A stretch of DNA of 27,430 bases. It comes from Solirubrobacterales bacterium (GTDB lineage: Bacteria > Actinomycetota > Thermoleophilia > Solirubrobacterales > Solirubrobacteraceae). Each line of letters opens with the position of its first letter. Position 1 is the first letter of the stretch. Made by a program: the position numbers and the translations under genes. Location: the NCBI GenBank assembly GCA_019240015.1, contig JAFAZB010000149.1, positions 1 through 27,430 on the forward strand. The letters run 5' to 3'. Of this stretch, positions 7,612-14,669 are shown piece after piece. Under the pieces are notes generated by a model. The model had not been told where the DNA came from. It worked only from the letters and a program-made list of their open reading frames with translations, and did no database searches.

Positions 7612-9423
7612 ATGACCGATCAGGCCCAGATCCGCAACTTCTCGATCATCGCGCACATCGACCATGGGAAGTCGACGCTCGCCGACCGCATCCTGGAGCT
7701 CACCAACACGGTCGACCCGCGCGCGATGCGAGCCCAGCTGCTCGACTCGATGGAGCTCGAGCGTGAGCGCGGAATCACGATCAAGGCGCAGGCGGTGAGG
7801 GTGCTGTACCGCTCGCAGGCGGATGGCCAGACCTACCAGCTACACCTGATCGACACCCCGGGGCACGTCGACTTCACCTACGAGGTGTCCCGCTCACTGG
7901 CCGCGTGCGAGGGGGCATTGCTGGTCGTCGACGCATCCCAGGGAGTCGAAGCGCAGACTGTCGCGAATACCTATCTGGCGGTCGAGTCAGGGCTCGAGCT
8001 GATCCCCTGTCTCAACAAGGTGGATCTCCCGGGAGCCGAGCCCGCCCGGGTGGCTGGGGAGATCGCAGAGCTGCTGGGCGAGCCGGCCGACAGCGTCCGG
8101 CGGATCAGCGCCAAGACCGGCGAGGGGGTCAGCGAGGTGCTGGATGAGCTGATCGCGCGGGTCCCCCCGCCGGCGGGCGATCCCGACCAGCCGCCGCGGG
8201 CGTTGATCTTCGACTCGGAGTTCGACCAGTACCGGGGCGTGATCGCCTATATCCGGGTGGTGGACGGAGCATTCACCAAGGGCCAGGCGATCCGCGCGAT
8301 GCAGGCGGGAACCGAGGCCGAGATCGATGACATCGGGTACTTCGGCCCGCAGATGACCCCGACCAAGGGGTTGACCGCCGGCGAGGTCGGCTATCTGATC
8401 ACCGGCGTCAAGGACGTCACCCGGTTGCGCGTGGGCGACACGCTGACGAGCAAGCTGGCCCCGGCGGGCGAGCCGCTGCCCGGCTACCGGGAGGTCAAGC
8501 CGATGGTGTTCTGCGGCCTGTTCCCGATCGACTCCGACGATTACCCGGACCTCCGTGACGCGCTGGAGAAGCTGACCCTCAACGACGCGGCGCTCGTGTG
8601 GGAGCCGGAGACCTCGGACGCGCTCGGGTTCGGCTTCCGGTGCGGGTTCCTGGGTCTGCTGCACATGGACATCGTCCGGGAGCGCCTGGAGCGCGAGTAC
8701 GACCTCGAGCTGCTCGCGACGATGCCGAGCGTCGAGTACGAGGTGACGCTCGCCGACGGCGCCACGCTGCCGGTCCACAGCCCCACCGAGATGCCGGAGC
8801 CGGGGCGAATCGCCTCGATCCGCGAGCCTTACATCCGCGCCTCGATCCTGACCCCGAAGGAATACGTCGGTCAGATCATGGAGCTCTGCCAGGAGCGCCG
8901 CGGCGAGCACGCCGGGATGCACTTCCTCTCGCCGGAGCGCGTCCAGCTGGGCTACGACCTGCCGCTGAACGAGATCGTGCTCGACTTCTTCGACCAGCTC
9001 AAGTCGCGCACGCGGGGCTACGCCTCGCTCGACTACGAGCTGATCGGGATGCGCGAGTCGGACCTGGTCAAGCTGGACATCCTGCTCGCCGGCGACCCGA
9101 TCGACGCCCTCTCGATGCTGGTACACCGCAGCAAGGCCTACGAGGCCGGAAGGACGATGACCGAGAAGCTGCGCCAGAAGATCCCCCGCCAGCAATACGA
9201 CGTGCCGATCCAGGCCGCGGTGGGCGCGCGGATCGTGGCGCGGGAGACGATCAAGGCATACCGCAAGGACGTCACCGCGAAGTGCTACGGCGGCGACATC
9301 ACGCGCAAGCGCAAGCTGCTCGAGCAGCAGAAGCGTGGCAAGCAGCGGATGAAGCAGGTGGGTCGGATCGAGGTCCCGCAGGAGGCGTTCCTGGCCGTCC
9401 TGGAACTCGGCGAGAAGGGTTAG
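7612..9423 (+). CDS. lepA: Elongation factor 4 (LepA) GTPase
   Basis: 603-residue translational GTPase that binds the ribosome and affects elongation and small-subunit biogenesis. G1 is AHIDHGKS at 14-21, switch II is DTPGHVDF, and NKVDLPG and ISAKTGEG supply G4 and G5. The EF4-specific C-terminal domain is present, including ALSMLVHRSKAYEAGR, LRQKIPRQQYDVPIQAA and the CYGGDITRKRKLLEQQKRGKQRMK block. Length is standard (about 600). The ATG start gives MTDQAQIRNFSIIAHIDHGKS, the normal N-terminus. In many bacteria lepA is followed by hemW and then hrcA-grpE-dnaK-dnaJ; here a convergent pair and a reductase/dehydratase cassette separate lepA from hrcA. Confidence 0.98.
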   Translation: MTDQAQIRNFSIIAHIDHGKSTLADRILELTNTVDPRAMRAQLLDSMELERERGITIKAQAVRVLYRSQADGQTYQLHLIDTPGHVDFTYEVSRSLAACEGALLVVDASQGVEAQTVANTYLAVESGLELIPCLNKVDLPGAEPARVAGEIAELLGEPADSVRRISAKTGEGVSEVLDELIARVPPPAGDPDQPPRALIFDSEFDQYRGVIAYIRVVDGAFTKGQAIRAMQAGTEAEIDDIGYFGPQMTPTKGLTAGEVGYLITGVKDVTRLRVGDTLTSKLAPAGEPLPGYREVKPMVFCGLFPIDSDDYPDLRDALEKLTLNDAALVWEPETSDALGFGFRCGFLGLLHMDIVRERLEREYDLELLATMPSVEYEVTLADGATLPVHSPTEMPEPGRIASIREPYIRASILTPKEYVGQIMELCQERRGEHAGMHFLSPERVQLGYDLPLNEIVLDFFDQLKSRTRGYASLDYELIGMRESDLVKLDILLAGDPIDALSMLVHRSKAYEAGRTMTEKLRQKIPRQQYDVPIQAAVGARIVARETIKAYRKDVTAKCYGGDITRKRKLLEQQKRGKQRMKQVGRIEVPQEAFLAVLELGEKG

Positions 9424-9443
9424 CCGCTGGGATGGAGCGCGGC

Positions 9444-9495
9444 GCTGAGCCGCGGCGCCTGCGCGGTGCTCAGCCCGCGGAGCCCGACGCGGGCT
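9444..9495. terminator. Two adjacent GC-rich hairpins between convergent lepA and DUF1707 gene
   Basis: The 70-nt gap between the converging stops holds an inverted repeat GCTGAGC/GCTCAGC (9444-9450, 9468-9474), alternatively GCTGAG then CCGCG pairing with CGCGG around a TG bulge. A second perfect 8-bp hairpin, AGCCCGCG/CGCGGGCT (9472-9479, 9488-9495), has an 8-nt loop and runs into the DUF1707 stop. Neither has a T-tract. The position suggests a bidirectional terminator or an end-protecting structure; the two stems share bases and could be mutually exclusive. Confidence 0.5.
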
Positions 9496-9940
9496 AGAGC
9501 CAGTAGCCGGGCCGGCCCGCTGCGCTTCGCGGCTGGATGTAGCCGCGGCGCCTGGCGTAAGTCCACGGGCCCCTATAGGGACGGCAGCGCATCCCCAGTA
9601 GGCACACCGCGAGCGTCACCACGGTCCACAGCACCACGAGCGCCATCACCGCCGCGACCGCCACCAGCACGACGGGAATCGCGGCCAGGAGCAGCACGGG
9701 GTGGGCGCGCACAGCGCTGATCGTCCAGTGCGGCGCCGAGCGTCTACGGGCCAGTCGCCCGCCCGGCAGGTCCGACACGGTCGCGTCGAGCTCGCCGTAG
9801 GTGCGGGCCTTGAGCGCGCTCGCGACGCGCTGCTCGAGCTCGTGTGCCGCGAGACGCCCCTCGGCGGCGGCCTTTCGAAGCCGCTCCACGATCTGCTCTC
9901 GCTCCGCGTCCGATGCTCTCAGGGTGCCGCGGGATGGCAT
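9494..9940 (-). CDS. DUF1707 domain membrane protein
   Basis: 148 residues. The N-terminal half (about 9-59) is a clear DUF1707 domain: RASDAEREQIVERLRKAA, then EGRLAAHELEQRV and TYGELDATVSDLP. This SHOCT-like short helical module is abundant in actinobacteria and of unknown role. It is followed by a basic stretch (RLARRR) and a roughly 36-residue hydrophobic region (about 81-116), long enough for two tightly packed helices, then an Arg-rich tail. ATG 9940 is preferred over the longer frame because DUF1707 begins at once and a TAGCCT hexamer lies 7 nt upstream. It follows the HAD gene by 13 nt on the same strand. No specific function can be assigned. Confidence 0.85.
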   Translation of the reverse strand: MPSRGTLRASDAEREQIVERLRKAAAEGRLAAHELEQRVASALKARTYGELDATVSDLPGGRLARRRSAPHWTISAVRAHPVLLLAAIPVVLVAVAAVMALVVLWTVVTLAVCLLGMRCRPYRGPWTYARRRGYIQPRSAAGRPGYWL

Positions 9941-9947
9941 GGGGATC

Positions 9948-9953
9948 AGGCTA
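9948..9953 (-). promoter_or_regulatory. Putative -10 element of DUF1707 gene (TAGCCT), leaderless
   Basis: On the minus strand, TAGCCT begins immediately after the TAG stop of the HAD gene (tagtagcct) and ends 7 nt before the ATG. This suggests an internal promoter within the HAD-DUF1707 pair. Confidence 0.45.
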
Positions 9954-10646
9954 CTACAGCGGCCGCCTGACCCCAACCTCGTCCAGGTGGGCGAGCAGGT
10001 CGCGCGGATCCTCATAGACGCGGAACGCGCCCGAGTAGATCAGCTCCTCGCGGCCGTAGCCACCCGACAGCAGTCCGATCCCGAGCGAGCGCGCCCGGCG
10101 GGCCGCGAGCAGGTCCCACACGCTGTCGCCGACCACGATCCCGTCGCGGATCTCGACCCCGATCCGCTCGGCGGCGGTCAGGAACAGATCCGGGTCGGGC
10201 TTCGCATAGCGAACCTGGTCGCGGGTTATCAGCGGTGTGTCATCGGCAAGCCCCAGCAGCTCGAGCGCCGGCCGGGCGTAGCGCTCCGAGCCGCTCGTCG
10301 CGATCGCCCATGGGACGCCGTGCTCGCTGAGCGTGCCGAGCAGCTCGGCGGCGCCAGGCAGCGGCTCGACGCTGTCGAACAGGCGGATGTAAGCGTCGGC
10401 GTGGAGGCTGGGGAGGCGGGTCAGCGTCTCGGGATCGAGGCTCTGCGCGAGCTCGCGGGCGAGGGCCGTCACGAACAGCCCGCCGCTCATCCCGATCCGG
10501 CGGTGGATCTTCCACACCGACAGGCTGATCCCGACCTGATCGAGCGCCTCTCGCCACGCGAGCACGTGCTGGTAGACGCTGTCGATCAGGGTCCCGTCCA
10601 GGTCGAACAGGAACGCGGGCCCGCCGGGGTGCTCGGTGCTCGCCAC
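9954..10646 (-). CDS. HAD superfamily hydrolase, phosphoglycolate phosphatase-like
   Basis: 230 residues with all four HAD motifs: FLFDLDGTLIDS (nucleophile D15 and acid D17), ATSGS (motif II Ser/Thr), the motif III Lys in KPDPDLFL, and VGDSVWDL (motif IV). A helical cap lies between motifs I and II (subfamily IA, like Gph or beta-phosphoglucomutase). It most likely removes phosphate from a small sugar phosphate or phosphoglycolate in the cytoplasm; the substrate cannot be read from sequence. The frame is open well upstream of GTG 10646, but the catalytic motif lies 15 residues into the chosen protein, the usual distance. It is divergent from the SDR gene, with 58 nt between starts. Confidence 0.88.
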   Translation of the reverse strand: MASTEHPGGPAFLFDLDGTLIDSVYQHVLAWREALDQVGISLSVWKIHRRIGMSGGLFVTALARELAQSLDPETLTRLPSLHADAYIRLFDSVEPLPGAAELLGTLSEHGVPWAIATSGSERYARPALELLGLADDTPLITRDQVRYAKPDPDLFLTAAERIGVEIRDGIVVGDSVWDLLAARRARSLGIGLLSGGYGREELIYSGAFRVYEDPRDLLAHLDEVGVRRPL

Positions 10647-10689
10647 GCGGAGATCTTCCCAGGCGCCAGCGGCTCGAGCTCGCTGGTGT

Positions 10690-10695
10690 GACAAT
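10690..10695 (+). promoter_or_regulatory. Putative -10 element of SDR gene (GACAAT)
   Basis: GACAAT, preceded by TGT, ends 9 nt before the ATG. It keeps A2, A4, A5 and T6 of TATAAT but has G first, so it is a weaker member of the leaderless set. Confidence 0.4.
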
Positions 10696-10704
10696 CCGGC
10701 GGCA

Positions 10705-11502
10705 ATGGATCTCGGCCTGACGGATCGCGCCTGCGTCGTCACGGGCGCCTCGCGTGGGATCGGCCTCGCGACCAGCCGCCTGCTGGCCTGCGAGGGGGCG
10801 TCGGTGCTGCTGGTGGGGCGCAGCGGGGACACGCTGAGCGACGCCGCGCGAGCGCTCGGCGGTGCGGATCGTCGGCTGCGGACCTTGGCGCTGGACGTCA
10901 CCTCGCCGGACGCCGGCGAGCGCGTGCTCGAATCCTGCGTGGGTCACTTCGGCCGGATCGACGTACTCGTCAACAACGCAGGGACGAGCGTGGTGCGCCC
11001 GCTGCAGGAGCTGACCGAGGAGGACTGGCGCAGCCAATTGGAGCTTCACGTGATGGCCCCGATGCGGCTGATGAAGGCGGCCGCCCCCGCGATGGCCGAG
11101 CGCCGGTGGGGACGGATCGTGAACGTCTGCTCTTCCTCCGGCAAGCGGCCCTCGCAGACCAACGTCGCCTACTCGGTCACCAAGGCCGCCGAGCTGTCGC
11201 TCTCCCGCGCGTTCGCCGATGCCTATGCGAGTCAGGGTGTGCTGATCAACGCCGTGGCCCCCGGCCCGGTGGGCGGCGAGCTGTGGCTGGCTCCGGGAGG
11301 CCTGGCCGATCAGGCTGCCCGGGCACGCGGCGTCAGCCGTGAAGAGGTGCTCGAGTCCGCTGCGGCCCGCCAGCCACTCGGCAGACTCGCAAGCGAGCCG
11401 GAGATCGCGGCGGTGGTCGCGTTCCTGTGCTCGGAGGCGGCCTCGAACGTGGCCGGCGCGGCCTGGTCGGTCGACGGCGGCGCGGTGCCGGTGATCATCT
11501 GA
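10705..11502 (+). CDS. Short-chain dehydrogenase/reductase (3-oxoacyl-ACP reductase-like)
   Basis: 265-residue classical SDR that binds NAD(P)H. The cofactor motif TGASRGIG is at 13-20, NNAG follows strand 4, and the catalytic Ser lies in NVCSSSGKRPSQ with Y156 and K160 in YSVTK. The C-terminal GxxWxVDGG (GAAWSVDGGAVPVII) is typical of FabG-type enzymes. The frame opens 23 codons earlier, but the chosen ATG gives the standard N-terminus and has GACAAT in front. Its neighbours are two MaoC-fold dehydratase genes, so a role in reducing a 3-oxoacyl-ACP or -CoA is plausible. SDR substrate calls from sequence are unreliable; other keto substrates remain possible. Confidence 0.88.
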   Translation: MDLGLTDRACVVTGASRGIGLATSRLLACEGASVLLVGRSGDTLSDAARALGGADRRLRTLALDVTSPDAGERVLESCVGHFGRIDVLVNNAGTSVVRPLQELTEEDWRSQLELHVMAPMRLMKAAAPAMAERRWGRIVNVCSSSGKRPSQTNVAYSVTKAAELSLSRAFADAYASQGVLINAVAPGPVGGELWLAPGGLADQAARARGVSREEVLESAAARQPLGRLASEPEIAAVVAFLCSEAASNVAGAAWSVDGGAVPVII

Positions 11503-11513
11503 GCACTTGCGCT

Positions 11514-11533
11514 CCTGGCAGGCCGCGGCCAGG
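11514..11533 (+). terminator. Hairpin downstream of SDR gene
   Basis: CCTGGC/GCCAGG form a 6-bp stem with an 8-nt loop, 12 nt after the SDR stop and about 28 nt before the next -10-like hexamer. No T-tract is present; termination is only suggested by position. Confidence 0.3.
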
Positions 11534-11560
11534 CCGCACTTCACGGAAGGCGCGCTCCCA

Positions 11561-11566
11561 TAGACT
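11561..11566 (+). promoter_or_regulatory. Putative -10 element of first MaoC-fold gene (TAGACT), leaderless
   Basis: TAGACT, the same hexamer as at holA, ends 8 nt before the ATG. A weak -35-like TTCACG lies 15 nt further upstream (11540-11545). No Shine-Dalgarno is seen. Confidence 0.5.
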
Positions 11567-11574
11567 CGCCGGCG

Positions 11575-12018
11575 ATGGCGCTCAGCACTCAGGCCGTCGG
11601 CAAGGTCTACGACCCCACCACCTACGCCGTCGGCCGCGAGAAGGTCAAAGAGTACGCGGCCGCCGTGGGGGAGACCAACCCGCTGTACCTGGACCACGAG
11701 GCCGCCCGCGCGGCCGGCTTCCCGGACGTGGTGGCACCGCCCATGTTCGCGGTCGTGTATGCCGGTCGGTCGGTGGCCCCAGCGCTGTTCGACCCCGAAG
11801 TCGGACTCAACTTCGCCGCGATGGTGCACGGTGCCCAGGAGTTCGCCTGGGGCCCGCTGGTGATTGCCGGCGATGAGATCGCCACCACCACGACCGTGAA
11901 GGAGATCTCCGAGCGCGGCGAGATGGGCTTCTATGTATTCGAGTCGGTGTCGGAGAACCAGCGGGGGGAGACGGTGTGCACCGGGCTCTGGACCAACATC
12001 GTCAGAGCGATCGGATGA
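11575..12018 (+). CDS. HadA-like MaoC N-terminal dehydratase subunit
   Basis: 147-residue hot-dog-fold protein resembling the FAS1-type dehydratase N-terminal domain and mycobacterial HadA (UPF0336 group). The region YAAAVGETNPLYLDHEAA (27-44) occupies the place of the hydratase motif but lacks its catalytic Asp-His pair (ETNPLYLD in place of GDxNPIHxD). This is expected for the non-catalytic, acyl-chain-binding subunit. The pair with the next gene, which has the catalytic motif, mirrors HadA-HadB, the (3R)-hydroxyacyl-ACP dehydratase of FAS-II. The stop is 19 nt before the partner start, so co-translation is likely. Actual chain length and carrier (ACP or CoA) are unknown. Confidence 0.8.
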   Translation: MALSTQAVGKVYDPTTYAVGREKVKEYAAAVGETNPLYLDHEAARAAGFPDVVAPPMFAVVYAGRSVAPALFDPEVGLNFAAMVHGAQEFAWGPLVIAGDEIATTTTVKEISERGEMGFYVFESVSENQRGETVCTGLWTNIVRAIG

Positions 12019-12037
12019 GCGCACGGGAGCTCCCCGG

Positions 12038-12421
12038 ATGACCCTCGAGCAAGGCCAGCAGATCGAGCTGCAGGTCACTCCCGACCCGTACGTGACGGTC
12101 CGCTATGCCGGGGCATCTGGCGATTTCAACCCGATCCACATCGACGAGCAGTTCGCCCGGCAGGTGGGGCTGCCGGGCAGGATCCTGCACGGACTGTGGA
12201 CGATGGCCCAGGTCGCCCGCGCCCACACCGACGCCGCCGGTGGCCCGGACAAGCTCAAGCGGCTGTCGGTGCAGTTCCGCGGCATGGGCAGGATGGGCGA
12301 GGAGATCACGGTCACCGGGACGGTGCGAGCGCTCGACGGCGGCTTCGCAACCGTGGACTCCGAGGCGCGGCAGTCCGGCCGGCGGATCATCCGCAACGGG
12401 GTCGCCGAGCTCTTGCTGTAG
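12038..12421 (+). CDS. HadB-like MaoC dehydratase, catalytic subunit
   Basis: 127-residue MaoC hydratase/dehydratase. It has the full R-hydratase motif YAGASGDFNPIHIDEQFA, with catalytic D29 and H34, followed by LPGRILHGLWTMAQ, which lines the active site. The family catalyses dehydration of (3R)-hydroxyacyl-ACP or hydration of enoyl-CoA. I start at ATG 12038, which has GGGAG 8 nt upstream, one of the few recognisable Shine-Dalgarno sequences here; the frame is open further upstream inside the preceding gene. It should assemble with the HadA-like partner. Upstream lies an SDR reductase, giving two consecutive steps of a fatty-acid cycle in one cluster. Confidence 0.85.
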   Translation: MTLEQGQQIELQVTPDPYVTVRYAGASGDFNPIHIDEQFARQVGLPGRILHGLWTMAQVARAHTDAAGGPDKLKRLSVQFRGMGRMGEEITVTGTVRALDGGFATVDSEARQSGRRIIRNGVAELLL

Positions 12422-12437
12422 CGCCTGGGCGGGCGGG

Positions 12438-12463
12438 GCCGCCCCCGCGGGCCGCCCCCGCGG
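12438..12463 (+). repeat. Tandem 13-bp GC repeat
   Basis: GCCGCCCCCGCGG occurs twice head to tail (12438-12450 and 12451-12463) in the 89-nt gap between the HadB-like gene and hrcA. It may be replication slippage in GC-rich DNA or part of a folded terminator. Confidence 0.6.
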
Positions 12464-12480
12464 GGGGACAGACCCCCGCG
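12459..12480 (+). terminator. Perfect 8-bp GC hairpin upstream of hrcA
   Basis: CGCGGGGG (12459-12466) pairs fully with CCCCCGCG (12473-12480) around the loop GACAGA. It ends 17 nt before the hrcA TACAAT. It may terminate the dehydratase transcript or, as DNA, be a symmetrical operator. No T-tract follows, only CCCTTCTT further on. Confidence 0.4.
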
Positions 12481-12497
12481 CCGCCGCACCCCCTTCT

Positions 12498-12503
12498 TAC
12501 AAT
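12498..12503 (+). promoter_or_regulatory. Putative -10 element of hrcA (TACAAT), leaderless
   Basis: TACAAT, five of six matches to consensus, ends 7 nt before the hrcA ATG. No -35, Shine-Dalgarno or CIRCE operator is visible around it. Confidence 0.6.
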
Positions 12504-12510
12504 CACAGGC

Positions 12511-13521
12511 ATGCTGACCGATCGCCAGGAGCTGGTCTTGCGCAAGCTGGTCGAGGAATACCTCGAGGGCGGCGCGCCGGTGGGCTCGAAGGTGCTCGCC
12601 GAGGAGGTCGAGTGGGGTCCCTCGACGATCCGGCACGAGCTCGCCAGCCTGGAGGAGCTGGGGCTGCTCGCGCACCCCCACACCTCGGCCGGCCGGATCC
12701 CGACCGAGGCCGGCTACCGGTACTTCGTCGACCGTCTGCTCCCCGCGCATCCGTCCGGTCCCGGGCTGTCGCTGTCGCTGGTGCGCCGCGAGCTCGACGA
12801 GGCGATGCGGCTCACGACCGAGACCCTGTCCCAGGTCACCAATCTGCTCGCGATCGTCACCGCCCCCCCGATCGAGACCTCGACGATCCGTCACATCGAA
12901 GTGCTGGTGCTACAGCCCCAGGTGCTGATGGTGGTCGTGATCACCTCGACCGGTGGGGTTTCCAAACGCCTGTTCACTTTCCCCAAGCCGGTCGACTCGG
13001 GGCTCGCCGACTGGGCCGCCAGCTACCTCAACGAGCGCCTGGTGGGACTCGGCCTGGGGGCCAGGATCCTGCACCAGCGCCTCCACGATCCCTCGCTCGC
13101 CGCGATCGAATCGGCGTTCGTGGATGCGCTCTCGCCCGTCTTCACCGAGCTCGAGGAGTCCGCCCAGGAGAGCATGTACGTCGAGGGCACGGCGCGGCTG
13201 CTGCGCCTCGACCGGTTCGCCGAGGTGTCCGAGCTGAATGCGCTGATGGATCTGCTCGAGCGACGGGTCTCGCTGCTCGGGGTGCTGCGCGAGGCGCTCT
13301 CGGAGCACGACGTGCTGGTCAGGATCGGCACCGAGAATGACGCTCCGGCGCTGCGGTCGATGGCGCTGGTCGCAGCCAGTTACGGGCTGCCGCAGCGGAG
13401 CCTCGGGGCGGTCTCGGTGATCGGGCCGCTGAGAATGGACTACGGGCGGGCGATCCGCTCGGTCAGGGAGGCGGCATCGCAGCTGTCGAGCTTCATCGTC
13501 GACGTCTACGACGAGCGATGA
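12511..13521 (+). CDS. hrcA: Heat-inducible transcription repressor HrcA
   Basis: 336-residue repressor of chaperone genes that binds CIRCE operators and is kept active by GroEL. The N-terminal winged helix (about 1-75) is canonical: LTDRQELVLRKLVEEYLEGGAPVGSKVLAE, then STIRHELASLEELGLLAHPHTSAGRIPTEAGYRYFVD. The GAF-like inserted domain and the C-terminal MDYGRAI block (residues near 310) follow. Length fits the family. ATG 12511 is fixed by the N-terminal motif and TACAAT; the open frame extends upstream but has no support. The end overlaps dnaJ by 4 nt (ATGA). grpE and dnaK are not between hrcA and dnaJ, so this is the reduced hrcA-dnaJ arrangement of many actinobacteria. Confidence 0.96.
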   Translation: MLTDRQELVLRKLVEEYLEGGAPVGSKVLAEEVEWGPSTIRHELASLEELGLLAHPHTSAGRIPTEAGYRYFVDRLLPAHPSGPGLSLSLVRRELDEAMRLTTETLSQVTNLLAIVTAPPIETSTIRHIEVLVLQPQVLMVVVITSTGGVSKRLFTFPKPVDSGLADWAASYLNERLVGLGLGARILHQRLHDPSLAAIESAFVDALSPVFTELEESAQESMYVEGTARLLRLDRFAEVSELNALMDLLERRVSLLGVLREALSEHDVLVRIGTENDAPALRSMALVAASYGLPQRSLGAVSVIGPLRMDYGRAIRSVREAASQLSSFIVDVYDER

Positions 13522-14648
13522 CCCCACGCGATTATTACGAGGTGTTGGGCGTCACTCGGCAGGCCGGCGAGGCCGAGATCAAGAAGGCCTTCCGGCGGCT
13601 CGCCCGGGAGCTACACCCCGACGTCAACAGCCACGACCCGGCGGCCGAGGAGAAGTTCAAGGAGGCTGCCGAGGCCTATGAGGTGCTGTCCGACGCCGAG
13701 CGCCGGGCGACATACGACCGCTACGGTCACGAGGGCCTGCGCAGCGGCGGTTACGCGCCGAACTTCGACGCGTTCGGCTCGGTCGCGGACATCTTCGAGG
13801 CGTTCTTCGGCGGCGGCGCGTTCGGTAGCGCATTCGGAGGCGCCCGCGCCGGCGGGCCGATGCAGGGCGGCGACGTCGCGGTGGGTGCCGAGATCGACCT
13901 CCGTGATGCCGCCCGAGGCGCTGCGGTGGAGGTCTCCTACGAGGCGATAACCCGTTGCGAGAAGTGCCACGGCAACGGCGCCGAGCCCGGTACCCCGATC
14001 GAGACCTGCCCACGCTGCGGCGGCAGCGGCCAGCTGCGCGCTGTCTCTCGCACACCGTTCGGCCAGGTGGTGCGCGCCGCGAGCTGCGATACATGCGATG
14101 GCGACGGCCGCGTCGCGCAGGACCCCTGCAAAGCCTGTCGTGGGCGAGGTCGCAAGGTGCAGCGCGTGAAGGTTTCAGTCGACGTCCCGGCCGGCATCGA
14201 CGATGGACAGCGGATTCGGATCGCGGGTCGCGGCCACGCCGGCGAGCGCGGTGGGCCTCCGGGAGACCTATACGTGCAGATTCGCGTCCGCGACGATTCC
14301 CGCTTCGTTCGCAACGGCGATGACCTGGTGACGGTGGTGGACGTCGCCGCGCCGCTGGCGGCGCTGGGAACGAAGGTCGACGTGCCGCTGCTCGACGGCT
14401 CCGCACAGCTCGAGATCCCCGCCGGCACCCAGCCGAGCGACACGCTGGTGATCCGGGGGGAGGGGATGCCGTCGCTGCGGGGGCGCCGCCGCGGCGATCT
14501 GCGGATCGTGGTCAACGTGGTGATTCCGCGCCGCCTCAGCCGCCAGCAGCGCGAGCTGTTCGAGCAGCTGGCGGGGACCATGACCGGCGAGAACCTGCGC
14601 ACCGACGAGGGAATGTTCGGCAAGCTCAAGCGCGCGCTCGGCGGCTAG
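13518..14648 (+). CDS. dnaJ: Molecular chaperone DnaJ (type I)
   Basis: 376-residue Hsp40 co-chaperone that delivers clients to DnaK and stimulates its ATPase. The J domain (1-70) has HPD at 33-35, followed by a Gly/Phe linker (FFGGGAFGSAFGGARAGG). The zinc region has four CxxCxGxG repeats (CEKCHGNG, CPRCGGSG, CDTCDGDG, CKACRGRG), and the C-terminal beta domains and a dimer helix complete the protein. The ATG overlaps the hrcA stop by 4 nt, indicating coupled translation. It is probably the second DnaJ of the genome (DnaJ2), with dnaK-grpE-dnaJ1 elsewhere; that part is inferred from related actinobacteria. Confidence 0.97.
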   Translation: MTPRDYYEVLGVTRQAGEAEIKKAFRRLARELHPDVNSHDPAAEEKFKEAAEAYEVLSDAERRATYDRYGHEGLRSGGYAPNFDAFGSVADIFEAFFGGGAFGSAFGGARAGGPMQGGDVAVGAEIDLRDAARGAAVEVSYEAITRCEKCHGNGAEPGTPIETCPRCGGSGQLRAVSRTPFGQVVRAASCDTCDGDGRVAQDPCKACRGRGRKVQRVKVSVDVPAGIDDGQRIRIAGRGHAGERGGPPGDLYVQIRVRDDSRFVRNGDDLVTVVDVAAPLAALGTKVDVPLLDGSAQLEIPAGTQPSDTLVIRGEGMPSLRGRRRGDLRIVVNVVIPRRLSRQQRELFEQLAGTMTGENLRTDEGMFGKLKRALGG

Positions 14649-14669
14649 GCCCCCGCCCGGCCAGCCGGC

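Noticed and set aside
7987..9195. 402-codon frame antisense to lepA, and similar long antisense frames opposite ndh, phoH and the GGDEF-EAL gene
   Set aside because: Long open frames on the opposite strand are expected from codon bias at this GC content. Their translations are Arg/His/Gln-rich with no recognisable domain.
11501..11514. AGCACT-containing sequence near the SDR stop resembling half a CIRCE element
   Set aside because: Only six bases of one half-site match and there is no second half at the right spacing.
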